Shown here in pieces: positions 7,503 to 15,793 of a stretch of DNA of 37,491 nucleotides. The translations under genes and the position numbers were made by a program. Within the stretch, counting starts at the first letter, position 1, and each line of letters starts with the position of its first letter. Source of the stretch: Alphaproteobacteria bacterium (lineage in GTDB: Bacteria; Pseudomonadota; Alphaproteobacteria; Sphingomonadales; Kordiimonadaceae); assembly GCA_021774695.1 (NCBI GenBank), contig JAJFIU010000165.1, forward strand, positions 1 through 37,491, read 5' to 3'. Under the pieces are notes generated by a model, which did not search any database, was not told the origin of the DNA, and saw only the letters and a program-made list of their open reading frames with translations.

Positions 7503-9065
7503 TTACTGATCTTTAGCTGGAGCCGCCATCCCCAGCGCTTTGCCAGGTGTTACGGACAGGGTATCCCCTTGCCAGATAACCGGCTGGCCATTTACCAGCA
7601 AGAACGCGACACCAATTGAGGTTTGGGCGGGACTTTCATATGTAGCTACCGGGCCAAAAGTCAGCGGATCAAAAATTAAGATATCAGCTTTCATCCCTGA
7701 CTGCAGGAAGCCGCGATCTTCAAGCCCAAACGTCTTTGCGGTTAGCCCAGACGATTTGTGAATAAAATCTGACAGCGATAACGTTTGCTCCTGGACCACG
7801 TAGCGTCGGTATTTTTGCGGAAAGCTGGCGTATTTTCTCGGGTGCCCGTCACCGCCGTCCGAGCTGGTCATCACCCAAGGTCGGGTCATGAAATTCCTGA
7901 CATCCTGTTCGTTCATGTTGAAGGAAGCTATGCCAGCGTCGCCGTCCATTACAATCTCAATGGCAGTATCAATCGGCCCTTTGCTTATTTTACCTGCGTA
8001 CTGCTCTAAGGTGAGCCCGCGCCAGTGTTGCTTGCCGCCAGTAAGCAGAATCGAGCTCGCGCCACCGCGACGGCGCATATTCTCTGTCATTTCAGCCTTT
8101 AACTGAGGTAGTTGCGCCGGATCTTGCAGGCGGTCTTTCATCGCATCTGTGCCGCCAGCCATGGCGCGGCGCGGCACCAACGCATTGCTAATTCTGGTGC
8201 CAGAGGCGAGCCAAGGGTATTGGTCAGCTGTTACTTGTTGACCAGTTGCCCGAGCATCTTCAACTAGCTTAACAATCGCGTTGCTTTGGCCCCAAACATC
8301 AACACCCAACGCTTTAATATGAGCAATATGAACGGGTATTCCAGCCCGCTCGCCGATTTCGATAGCCTCCGCAACCGCACCAATTACACCGATGGAATAA
8401 TTGCTTTCGTCACGCAAATGGCTCTCGTAAATACCGCCGTGCTCAGCCGCAACTTTCGCCAACGCAATAACTTCGTCAATGTTCGCAAAGCTGCCGGGCG
8501 CATAAAACAAACCGCTTGATAGCCCCAGCGCCCCTGCCCTCATAGCTTCTGCAACCCATTGTTTCATCTGAGATAATTCATCTGCAGTTGGCGGGCGGTC
8601 ATCCATGGCCATGACCTGCCGCCTGATTGCACCGTGACCAACAAAAAGCCCGAAATTCGCCGCGCTGCCCTGCTTATCAATGCGTGCCAGTGCTACAGCG
8701 GAACTCGCTGGCCCACCGCCGTCATTGCCCGAAAATACTGTTGTGATACCTTGCGTGACGTAACTATGGAGAGTGTCGGGCCCTTCTGAAGGGCGCTCCT
8801 GATAGGCGTGAGTATGGGGGTCGATAAAACCAGGAGAGACAATCAAACCTGACGCATTGATATGCTTTGCAGCAGTTAGTCCGGCCTTAGCCGCACCCAC
8901 ATAGGCTATCCGATCATCTGTAATCCCGATAACAATACGCTGGCCTTTGGAGCCGGTACCGTCAAACACCAGTCCGCCGGTAATCAAATAATCGAATTTG
9001 TCTTCCGCAGCCGCGCCAGAAACAGACGCAAAAGTGACCCAAAACAGTAAGCAAAGATACTTCAT
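7503..9065 (-). CDS. Exported N-acyl-D-amino-acid deacylase / D-aminoacylase
   Basis: A 520-residue amidohydrolase-superfamily enzyme of the D-aminoacylase type that would release free D-amino acids from N-acylated forms. The N-terminus is a signal peptide (MKYLCLLFWVTFASVSGAAA), placing it in the periplasm. The first metal ligands His84 and His86 are in DPHTHAYQ, followed by YVTQGITTVFSGNDGGGP, ESHLRDES, PVHIAHIKALG and the late MTSSDGGDGHPRKYASFP segment, all characteristic. The ATG at 9065 is preferred over a TTG two codons upstream. It is the last gene of an operon with an FAD dehydrogenase and an M14 peptidase, 15 bases behind the latter, which supports a role in using D-amino acids. N-acyl specificity cannot be read from the sequence. 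Confidence 0.88.
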   Translation of the reverse strand: MKYLCLLFWVTFASVSGAAAEDKFDYLITGGLVFDGTGSKGQRIVIGITDDRIAYVGAAKAGLTAAKHINASGLIVSPGFIDPHTHAYQERPSEGPDTLHSYVTQGITTVFSGNDGGGPASSAVALARIDKQGSAANFGLFVGHGAIRRQVMAMDDRPPTADELSQMKQWVAEAMRAGALGLSSGLFYAPGSFANIDEVIALAKVAAEHGGIYESHLRDESNYSIGVIGAVAEAIEIGERAGIPVHIAHIKALGVDVWGQSNAIVKLVEDARATGQQVTADQYPWLASGTRISNALVPRRAMAGGTDAMKDRLQDPAQLPQLKAEMTENMRRRGGASSILLTGGKQHWRGLTLEQYAGKISKGPIDTAIEIVMDGDAGIASFNMNEQDVRNFMTRPWVMTSSDGGDGHPRKYASFPQKYRRYVVQEQTLSLSDFIHKSSGLTAKTFGLEDRGFLQSGMKADILIFDPLTFGPVATYESPAQTSIGVAFLLVNGQPVIWQGDTLSVTPGKALGMAAPAKDQ

Positions 9066-9080
9066 GGCCAATCAATCCTG

Positions 9081-10271
9081 TTATTCCGCTTTTGCATCCA
9101 GCAATAGTCGCATCATTTCCTCCGCGAAAACAACAGCTGCGTCTTTAATTGCTTTTCTATCGGTTTCATCACCCACTTCATAGGTGATCGCGGGCGCGCC
9201 GTATGTGGTATAGACATAATTTTTGGAAGTAGGGCGGTCTGATACTGGCCGCGGTGCGCGTTCAAACGCATAATTTTTGACCCGAGCCTTAACCGCCTTC
9301 GTCCAATTAGCGGCGAAATGAGGCGGATTGGTCACTTCGTCATCAGTTTGTGTATATAGAATATTTGGGGCAGTTGAGTGGAAATCTAGGAATAACCATA
9401 GCTTTTCATCAGCTTTGAAACGCGCTAATTCATCGCGCATCAACTGGGTTTCCGGTTGGGTAAATGGCCCCCAATCACGGTTCAAATCTTTGCTTCCCAT
9501 ACCGTGGCGCCAATGGCCGTTTTCAACACCGTCAGGGTTAAGCGCCGGAACAATAATAATGCCGTATTTTGCACGAAACTTTTGAGCAAGCGGTGTTTCA
9601 GCAAATAGTGTTTCAGCAAATGGCACTAACGCCAACGCACCGGTTACTTCCGGTGGGTGCTGCCTACCAACGATGAACACATAATTCCCTGCTTCAGCTG
9701 AACCTTTGGTTTCGAGTTTATAGATTGGAATATGCTGTCGGGATGAGCCCAATTTAACAAAATTCAGATCGTGCCGCTCGGCCATTTTTTTAGCCCAGGT
9801 AGTGTGAAATTCATAAGGCAGTATCTCCTGCCCGGCGACAAATAACGGCTCTTCATCAACCTCGATTGTAAGCGTAGCAGACCCGTCTTCCTTTATACTC
9901 ACGTTGCCACCATCAAGACGTGCCCATTGCTTCGAATCCCTAGATTTCTTGGGCCAGTAGCGATGTTTTGAGTATATATAAACCAAGTCGACAGATATGG
10001 ACTGTGCCTTGTCAGACGTAACTTTAAACGCGTACCAGGGGCTAGGGTTGATCGGCGGCTGGTCTTCCGGTGCGATTGTCAGCCGAAAATGCGTGTCCGA
10101 TAGCTGCTCGCATCCGTTAACCCTGCCACCGGAAAAATCGGATCGAATAGTTACGGTCTCGTAACTGCAAACACGTTGGGGCTCGTCCTGCGCAAAAACA
10201 GTACCCGAAACCGCCAATAGCGCCGCTATGACCGCACCCGCCAAAACTTGTCTTCCCAAAGGTTTTGTCAT
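9081..10271 (-). CDS. Exported M14-family zinc carboxypeptidase
   Basis: A 396-residue metallopeptidase with a signal peptide ending at VFAQ (residue 28). Residues about 30-165 form a beta-rich N-terminal domain as in the cytosolic-carboxypeptidase-like/M14 group with Pfam-type N-domains. The catalytic domain has zinc ligands His205 and Glu208 (GRQHPPEVTG) and His298 (DFHST), NPDGVENGHWRHGMGSKDLNRDW with substrate-binding Asn-Arg, and catalytic Glu365 in ITYEVGDETDR. Members of M14 trim C-terminal residues from proteins, peptides or peptidoglycan stems; the target here is unknown. The ATG overlaps the stop of the dehydrogenase gene by four bases (ATGA), so translation is coupled. Confidence 0.9.
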   Translation of the reverse strand: MTKPLGRQVLAGAVIAALLAVSGTVFAQDEPQRVCSYETVTIRSDFSGGRVNGCEQLSDTHFRLTIAPEDQPPINPSPWYAFKVTSDKAQSISVDLVYIYSKHRYWPKKSRDSKQWARLDGGNVSIKEDGSATLTIEVDEEPLFVAGQEILPYEFHTTWAKKMAERHDLNFVKLGSSRQHIPIYKLETKGSAEAGNYVFIVGRQHPPEVTGALALVPFAETLFAETPLAQKFRAKYGIIIVPALNPDGVENGHWRHGMGSKDLNRDWGPFTQPETQLMRDELARFKADEKLWLFLDFHSTAPNILYTQTDDEVTNPPHFAANWTKAVKARVKNYAFERAPRPVSDRPTSKNYVYTTYGAPAITYEVGDETDRKAIKDAAVVFAEEMMRLLLDAKAE

Positions 10272-11530
10272 TGTACGGCCCTTTTTTGATTTGTAGCTCC
10301 GGTCTGATGTGCAGCTCCGGAATGGTACCGAGTCATAATTTCAGCGATACGTTCTGCGCTTCCGCAGGCAAATGTCCAACCAAGCATCCCGTGCCCGGTA
10401 TTGAGATATAGGTTATTAATTTTCGTCGCACGAGTGATAGGCAATCCGTCAGGTGTCATAGGTCGGGCTCCAACCCAACCAGTACCGGAATGTCCATAAT
10501 CACCAATATTAGGCAATAGTCTCTCGGCAAAGCTTTTTAAGGTGGCAAGCCGATCTTCTTTCAATGACATGTCGTCACCGTCAAAGTCTGCAAGTCCAGC
10601 GATCCGCATCTCGCTATGGAGACGTGCAAACACCAATTTGTGGTCCGCATCCGTGAGGCTAACCGATGGTGCCTGATCACTTGCTGGAATAGTGAAACTG
10701 TATCCCTTTAAAGGCTCGATGAGCAGCGGAATATTGTAACGGCTCAAAAACTTTGCCGACGCTGCTCCCATGCAAACAACAACACTGTCAGCTGAAAACA
10801 CGCCTTCGCCGGTGCGAATACCGACAATCTTGTCATCGTCCGTCGCAAGGCCAAGCACCTTTTGTTTCAGCCTAATGTCAACGCCGTATTGATCGATGCA
10901 AATCTGCGCCAACGCATTGGTAAAACGCCGTGCATCGCCCACATGGTCACCCGGCGCATAGATGCCGCCGACAATATCGCGGTAATGCGGCTCGATAACT
11001 GGTTCCGTCTGCCAACACTCTTGTGACGATAAGACCTGCGTTTCGATACCCCGTCCGGTTTTGATCTTTGCCGCATGCTGCATGCGGTTTAAGGTTGATT
11101 TATCCCGCGTAACAACCAGTTTTCCGGCCTGCTTATAGCGAAAGGAAATGCTATGGAAAGCCAGTAAGTTCTGAAGCGCCGTTCTCGATTCTAACGCCAG
11201 CGAAATAGCATTGTCCAAATTGCTGGTCACTTTTGGCTCGGTACAGTTGCCAAGGAAATACGCGCCCCACTTGAGATGCGCAGGTTCCAGCGAGGGTTTT
11301 TGTTTTATGTTGGGGTCTTTGCCCAGCAGGATTGAAGGGATTTTTTTCAGCATTGCCGGTGACGCCATCGGGTCAACAAAGCTGTAGGATATCTGGGCGC
11401 CGTTGGCAAAACTGGCACCTGCAGCTATTGAGGAAGCCTGATCAAATATGGTTACTTTGCAGCCCCGCTTAGCAAGCGCGTAAGCGGTCGTCACCCCAAT
11501 GACCCCGGCCCCTAATACGGCAACGTGCAT
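10268..11530 (-). CDS. dadA: D-amino-acid dehydrogenase, DadA family (FAD)
   Basis: A 420-residue FAD oxidoreductase of the DadA/DAO superfamily that oxidises D-amino acids to 2-oxo acids plus ammonia, passing electrons to the respiratory chain. The N-terminal Rossmann motif is VLGAGVIGVTTAYALAKRGCKVTIFD (Gly7, Gly9, Gly12). DadA-typical segments follow: FANGAQISYSFVDPMASP, RYKQAGKLVV, GGIYAPGDHVGDARRFTNAL, and WVGARPMTPDGLPITRA with LYLNTGHGMLGWTFACGSA at the C-terminus. No signal peptide, so it is cytoplasmic or peripheral at the inner membrane. First gene of the three-gene operon, 62 bases after the TonB receptor gene with a terminator between. The gene symbol is by family; a related amine oxidase function is possible. 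Confidence 0.85.
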   Translation of the reverse strand: MHVAVLGAGVIGVTTAYALAKRGCKVTIFDQASSIAAGASFANGAQISYSFVDPMASPAMLKKIPSILLGKDPNIKQKPSLEPAHLKWGAYFLGNCTEPKVTSNLDNAISLALESRTALQNLLAFHSISFRYKQAGKLVVTRDKSTLNRMQHAAKIKTGRGIETQVLSSQECWQTEPVIEPHYRDIVGGIYAPGDHVGDARRFTNALAQICIDQYGVDIRLKQKVLGLATDDDKIVGIRTGEGVFSADSVVVCMGAASAKFLSRYNIPLLIEPLKGYSFTIPASDQAPSVSLTDADHKLVFARLHSEMRIAGLADFDGDDMSLKEDRLATLKSFAERLLPNIGDYGHSGTGWVGARPMTPDGLPITRATKINNLYLNTGHGMLGWTFACGSAERIAEIMTRYHSGAAHQTGATNQKRAVQ

Positions 11531-11558
11531 TGCCCGAATTCCCTTCCGTAAAGACGAA

Positions 11559-11583
11559 AAACGGGGGCAAAAAGCCCCCGTTT
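11559..11583 (-). terminator. Rho-independent terminator after the TonB receptor gene
   Basis: A perfect 10-bp stem (AAACGGGGGC/GCCCCCGTTT) with a five-base loop lies nine bases behind the receptor stop. On the minus strand it is followed by TTCGTCTTT, making a run of T residues. It separates the receptor from the dadA operon and could act as an attenuator if some transcripts read through. Confidence 0.85.
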
Positions 11584-11592
11584 GGCATTGAT

Positions 11593-14500
11593 TTAGAAAG
11601 TTTTCTGGATATCAATATAGAAGAAACGACCTGTCGCAGAATGGACCGAACCGAAGAAGCCGAAGCTCTCGTCCGCAAAGGGTGGGTCGTTGTCAAACAC
11701 ATTGTTAATGCCAACACGCAACCTTGTGCCCTCAAGGAAACCTTCATCAAAGTTGTATGATGCATTGGCATTCATAGTGAACCAATCTTCTACACGATAT
11801 TCCGTGCTAACGCCGTCAATTACCGCATCGGCACTTGTGTCATTGAACGCACCAACGTAGCGGCCAAACAGTCCTGCGCTAAACTGATCATATTGCCAGC
11901 GTAAACTGGATGAGAAGCGCCACTTAGGACGGCCATTTTGTTCGATAAGGTCACCCAGGCCGGCAACTTCAACCGAGCTAGGCAGCTGGCCAGATGCAAT
12001 TGAATCCAGCAATTGTTGACCAAGAGCGCCGGGCGTTTGAGTGAACGTCTGTAGATTGGCTGCATTGAATTTGAGGGTAAACGCCCCCGCATCATTTGTA
12101 TCCAAACGGTACACCAGTCCAAAATCAAAGCCCTCAACAACCCGGTCATTAAGGTTGGTATACGGATCGCGGACTTCAATAATTTCACCTGCCTCAGCCA
12201 AGCTGCTCGCAGCAAAAATAGGAATGAGATCAGGATCAACAGCCCCGCGAACTACATTTGGGTTGGAACTGCCTTGGGTACGTAGCAGCAGATCAAGTGC
12301 GATCTGATTAGCATCGCCGAAGATACCCACGATATCGCTTTGTTCAACACGCCAATAATCAGCAGTCAAGGTTAGTCCCGGCATAAACTCGGGCTCAAGA
12401 ACCACACCGATATTAATTTGAGTGGTATTTTCATTACCAAGTTCGGAGGTACCTGACCGCACACTTTCAACGCCCTGGCCTGGGCAATCGCCCAAATCAG
12501 CAAGGTCGCCAGCTTCTACTCGAGCCTGACATATGACCAAATCATCGCGTGTGTTTACGCGGCGAATGCCTGTGTCAAAAATTTGCACCAAATTTGGCGC
12601 CCGGAAGCCTTCTGACCAAGCTCCCCGGAACATAAGCCCGTCAGTTACCACCCATGAGGCAGCCACTTTTGGTTTGAATGTAGAGCCGGAAACTTCAAAA
12701 TCTTCATAACGACCCGCAATTTGCAAATCGAAACTTTGCACAAGAGGGATGTCCATGTCAGGGCTGACAACGGGAACCGCGAGCTCGGCAAACGCAGAAA
12801 CAACCCAGCGACTACCTGACGTGTCAGGTGTAGGGCTTGAGCCCAGTACATCACTGGTGGTAACGAAGTCACCCGTGACCACGTCAGTGAAGGTTGTGGT
12901 GCCGTCTAATCGGTCATCTCGATCATCAAAAAAGCTTTCGCGGCGCGCCTCAACACCGGTTGCGAAACCAACATCGCCTGCTCGCAACTCAAACACATTT
13001 GCATTTGACAGTTTGAAGTCTGCGAGGAACAACGTCGACTTATTATTCCGTGAAACATCAATACGGAACGAATCGATTGTTGCTTCGCTGTTTGCAGGCG
13101 CCGTTGAACCGGCAAGGTCTGTTAAGCTACCGCCAGCAAACGGATTGTAAGCTGACGAGTCTGTTCTCTCGATTGCCTGCTGGAACAGTGAAAGCGAAAT
13201 ACGGTTGTTCGTCAGATCTTCAGTGTTCGCCTCGGAATACAGGATAGCAGTATCATAATCCCACTCGCCCCAATTGCCGCGTAAGCCGCCAAGAACACGA
13301 AAGCTATCGTCTGTTACATTGGTAACCCTGAGACCCGCGTCTACCGGACGCAGATTACGCACTTCAATATTGACGCCCTCATCGGGAACGTTAGTTAATC
13401 CTACTATTCTGTTGGGGTTGACGGAACCGTCAGACAATGTCGCTGCGCCAAATGGGTTGTAAAAAGCAGTCGACGAAATATTGAACCGCTGCGACGTCAA
13501 CACTGAGCCATGTGACCCTGCTTGCGCAACTTCACCGCGGTAATACCCTGCCTCCGCGTAGAATTCAGCGCCATTTTCTAGCTCATGCTTGAACATAGCA
13601 AAGAAGTTGTAACGATCGCGAGGTGAATGGAGCGTGCGTCGCACATCGAAATCATACCGTAACGGATCCTCAAGAGAGGTGCCATTGTCGAAACAAACAC
13701 CGTCACCGCGATCAACCAAACATGAGGCTGCAAAGTCGCCAGAGGCGGGTTGAACATGGAAATCATCATCGCCGAGTTCGTCGATGCGTATATCAGCGCG
13801 GAACCGTCCAAAGGGTGAATTTATTGACAAGTTTCGGAACTGGCTATCGCCCTCAAATGGGGTGCCTACCAATTGGTCCGCAAAACGACGATCTGAGGTG
13901 GAGGAGAAATCCCGTTCCGTCGCCGCTGTACGGTTGCGGTTATAGTATGACCCAAACAATGAAAGGTGCGTCTGGCCGCCATTGAAATCAAAACCGGCCC
14001 TGGCACTAAGGGTTAAATCCTGACGGCCCGTATTATCTGCAAAACCGTAGCGCGCTTGCGCTGTAAAACCTTCAAAATCGTCGCGGAGAACCGTATTAAC
14101 TACGCCTGCTACAGCATCAGCGCCGTAAATAGCCGCAGCACCGTCTCTCAGCACCTCAACACGGCTAACGCCAAAGGTTGGGATAGTGTTTGTATTGGCT
14201 GAAACAACCGGCACTAGATTTTCTGTCTGGAACCCCGGGTGCAGAACCATGCGGCGACCATTCAGCAACGTTAAAGTATTGCCTGTTCCCAGTGCTCGCA
14301 AGTTTATTGAGTTTACATCACCGCGAGCGCCGTTAATACCGCCGCCTGTATTGTTTTCATTAAAAGCAACGAAGCCAACTTGAGGAATGGACCTAAACAG
14401 TTCGTCCCCTGAAGCCGCCCCTGTAACGGCGATGTCCGCGCTTGTAATAACCGAAACCGGAAGTGTGTCTGTTATGCGGGCGCCTTTAATCTGTGAACCG

Positions 14501-14622
14501 ATAACCTGAATTTCTTCAATGGCCTCATCCGCAGCGGCGGCGTCCTGCGCAGACGCGCCGTAGCTGACCAGTGGAATTACAGAGGATAATAGAAGCCCCT
14601 TTAAGATCGTTGTCGTTTTCAT
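11593..14622 (-). CDS. TonB-dependent outer-membrane receptor
   Basis: A 1009-residue receptor. The signal peptide MKTTTILKGLLLSSVIPLVSYGASAQ is followed by a TonB-box-like EEIQVIGSQI, a plug domain (LRALGTGNTLTLLNGRRM, GVSRVEVLRDGAAAIYGADAVAGVVN) and a long 22-strand barrel with large extracellular loops, ending FYIDIQKTF. The length and plug type resemble large receptors for peptides, glycans or other organic nutrients, not small siderophore receptors, but the ligand cannot be told. The ATG at 14622 is chosen over one at 14655 because GGGGAGG stands seven bases upstream. Located between a LysR gene and the dadA operon, and preceded by a LysR-type inverted repeat. Confidence 0.93.
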   Translation of the reverse strand: MKTTTILKGLLLSSVIPLVSYGASAQDAAAADEAIEEIQVIGSQIKGARITDTLPVSVITSADIAVTGAASGDELFRSIPQVGFVAFNENNTGGGINGARGDVNSINLRALGTGNTLTLLNGRRMVLHPGFQTENLVPVVSANTNTIPTFGVSRVEVLRDGAAAIYGADAVAGVVNTVLRDDFEGFTAQARYGFADNTGRQDLTLSARAGFDFNGGQTHLSLFGSYYNRNRTAATERDFSSTSDRRFADQLVGTPFEGDSQFRNLSINSPFGRFRADIRIDELGDDDFHVQPASGDFAASCLVDRGDGVCFDNGTSLEDPLRYDFDVRRTLHSPRDRYNFFAMFKHELENGAEFYAEAGYYRGEVAQAGSHGSVLTSQRFNISSTAFYNPFGAATLSDGSVNPNRIVGLTNVPDEGVNIEVRNLRPVDAGLRVTNVTDDSFRVLGGLRGNWGEWDYDTAILYSEANTEDLTNNRISLSLFQQAIERTDSSAYNPFAGGSLTDLAGSTAPANSEATIDSFRIDVSRNNKSTLFLADFKLSNANVFELRAGDVGFATGVEARRESFFDDRDDRLDGTTTFTDVVTGDFVTTSDVLGSSPTPDTSGSRWVVSAFAELAVPVVSPDMDIPLVQSFDLQIAGRYEDFEVSGSTFKPKVAASWVVTDGLMFRGAWSEGFRAPNLVQIFDTGIRRVNTRDDLVICQARVEAGDLADLGDCPGQGVESVRSGTSELGNENTTQINIGVVLEPEFMPGLTLTADYWRVEQSDIVGIFGDANQIALDLLLRTQGSSNPNVVRGAVDPDLIPIFAASSLAEAGEIIEVRDPYTNLNDRVVEGFDFGLVYRLDTNDAGAFTLKFNAANLQTFTQTPGALGQQLLDSIASGQLPSSVEVAGLGDLIEQNGRPKWRFSSSLRWQYDQFSAGLFGRYVGAFNDTSADAVIDGVSTEYRVEDWFTMNANASYNFDEGFLEGTRLRVGINNVFDNDPPFADESFGFFGSVHSATGRFFYIDIQKTF

Positions 14623-14720
14623 CGTGGTCCTCCCCAGGATATCTAATGACGGCAAACACGCCTGTTGATTTAAGGTACCGTTCTTAGGTGAACTGCGCCA
14701 TTTCTGTTGACAGACTAGGG

Positions 14721-14737
14721 TATAACCAAAAGTTATG
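14721..14737 (-). promoter_or_regulatory. Candidate LysR-type operator upstream of the TonB receptor gene
   Basis: On the minus strand: CATAAC-TTTTG-GTTATA, a perfect ATAAC/GTTAT inverted repeat with the T-N11-A form of LysR-family boxes, about 100 bases before the receptor ATG. A near-identical element stands before the LysR gene. Confidence 0.55.
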
Positions 14738-14765
14738 GGAGATTGACCAAGAAACTCTCGTGCGG

Positions 14766-15674
14766 CTACGCCCCGTCGACCGGGTGGGCAACAAAATCAG
14801 CTATCACAGACCGTGTATGGGCGATAAAATTTTGACACTCTAGCGATATGGGTTCAGATTCTAACGTAAGGGCTTTGATGTTGAATTTTGCCGCCGGGTG
14901 GATGCGTTTAATCTGAATTTCCGTATCTGAATTGGACCGCGCTGTAATTTCATCAACAATCGTGATGCCTGCTCCCAGCTCCACAAGCGCCTTAGCCATA
15001 TGATAGGTTTCAACATTTGCAACGGTGTTAAACTGCACGCCACTTGCTTCAATTTGCTGGGTAAGCAATCTACCCAGCGGACCTCGACCATTAAGTTTAA
15101 TAAAGTCCGTGTCCTCGATGTCTCGGAGGGTCATTTTTTCGCTGCCAGACAGGCGCATTCCTACTGGGGCAAGACAAACAAACTCACCCTTACCCAGCTC
15201 ATAGTCTCGAATATTGGGATATGTTGGTGGGTCAAAAACGATACCCAAATCGGTTTTTCCTTCGTTCAGAGAAACCATAATTTCGCTCAGGTGCAGTGTT
15301 TCCAGATCAAACCGGGTACCAGAATGGTTCTTGAGGAATGATGCCACCGCCATCGGGACAATATTGAGCCCGAGCGCCGGTGTTACCGCCACCCGAATTA
15401 CTCCGCCGCTCGCGTGCCCCAAATTTTCAGCTAATCGTTTTAAACTATGAAGATGGGAGTAGACCTTCGCCACTTCGTCGTGCAGGCGGTGCGCTTCCTT
15501 GGTGGGCACCAATTTGCCTTTGATACGCTCAAACAGCTGGTATCCCAGCTGGTCCTCAGCATGCTTGAGAACTTTGCTAACCGAGGGCTGCGAGACATTA
15601 AGCAATTTCGCGGCATTGCTGATCGACGCGCTAGTATAAACCGCGTGGAAAACTTCAATATGGCGTAACCTCAT
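14766..15674 (-). CDS. LysR-family transcriptional regulator
   Basis: A 302-residue LTTR. The winged helix-turn-helix is at about residues 3-60 (MRLRHIEVFHAVYTSASISNAAKLLNVSQPSVSKVLKHAEDQLGYQLFER), followed by a linker helix and the two-lobed effector-binding domain starting near residue 90 (GGVIRVAVTPALGLNIVP). It lies in the same direction upstream of the receptor gene and is divergent to the CapA-like gene. The shared inverted repeats before itself and the receptor suggest autoregulation and control of the receptor; the effector is unknown, a D-amino acid or peptide being a reasonable guess from the neighbours. Confidence 0.93.
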   Translation of the reverse strand: MRLRHIEVFHAVYTSASISNAAKLLNVSQPSVSKVLKHAEDQLGYQLFERIKGKLVPTKEAHRLHDEVAKVYSHLHSLKRLAENLGHASGGVIRVAVTPALGLNIVPMAVASFLKNHSGTRFDLETLHLSEIMVSLNEGKTDLGIVFDPPTYPNIRDYELGKGEFVCLAPVGMRLSGSEKMTLRDIEDTDFIKLNGRGPLGRLLTQQIEASGVQFNTVANVETYHMAKALVELGAGITIVDEITARSNSDTEIQIKRIHPAAKFNIKALTLESEPISLECQNFIAHTRSVIADFVAHPVDGA

Positions 15675-15699
15675 GATCTAATACCCTTTTCCTTTAACG

Positions 15700-15725
15700 C
15701 ATAGCCCTAGGTTATGACAATGTCA
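15700..15725. promoter_or_regulatory. Candidate LysR operator between the LysR and CapA-like genes
   Basis: Read on the minus strand, 15700-15716 is CATAAC-CTAGG-GCTATG, matching the receptor-upstream site in CATAAC-N5-GYTATR. It sits 26 bases before the LysR ATG and about 80 before the divergent gene. A second perfect palindrome, TGACA-A-TGTCA at 15715-15725, abuts it. Confidence 0.5.
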
Positions 15726-15793
15726 AAGAAATGTACTTACGGTACGGCTTAATCATGCGACATTTAGCGGTCTGAACTAAAGAGGGGAACGCT

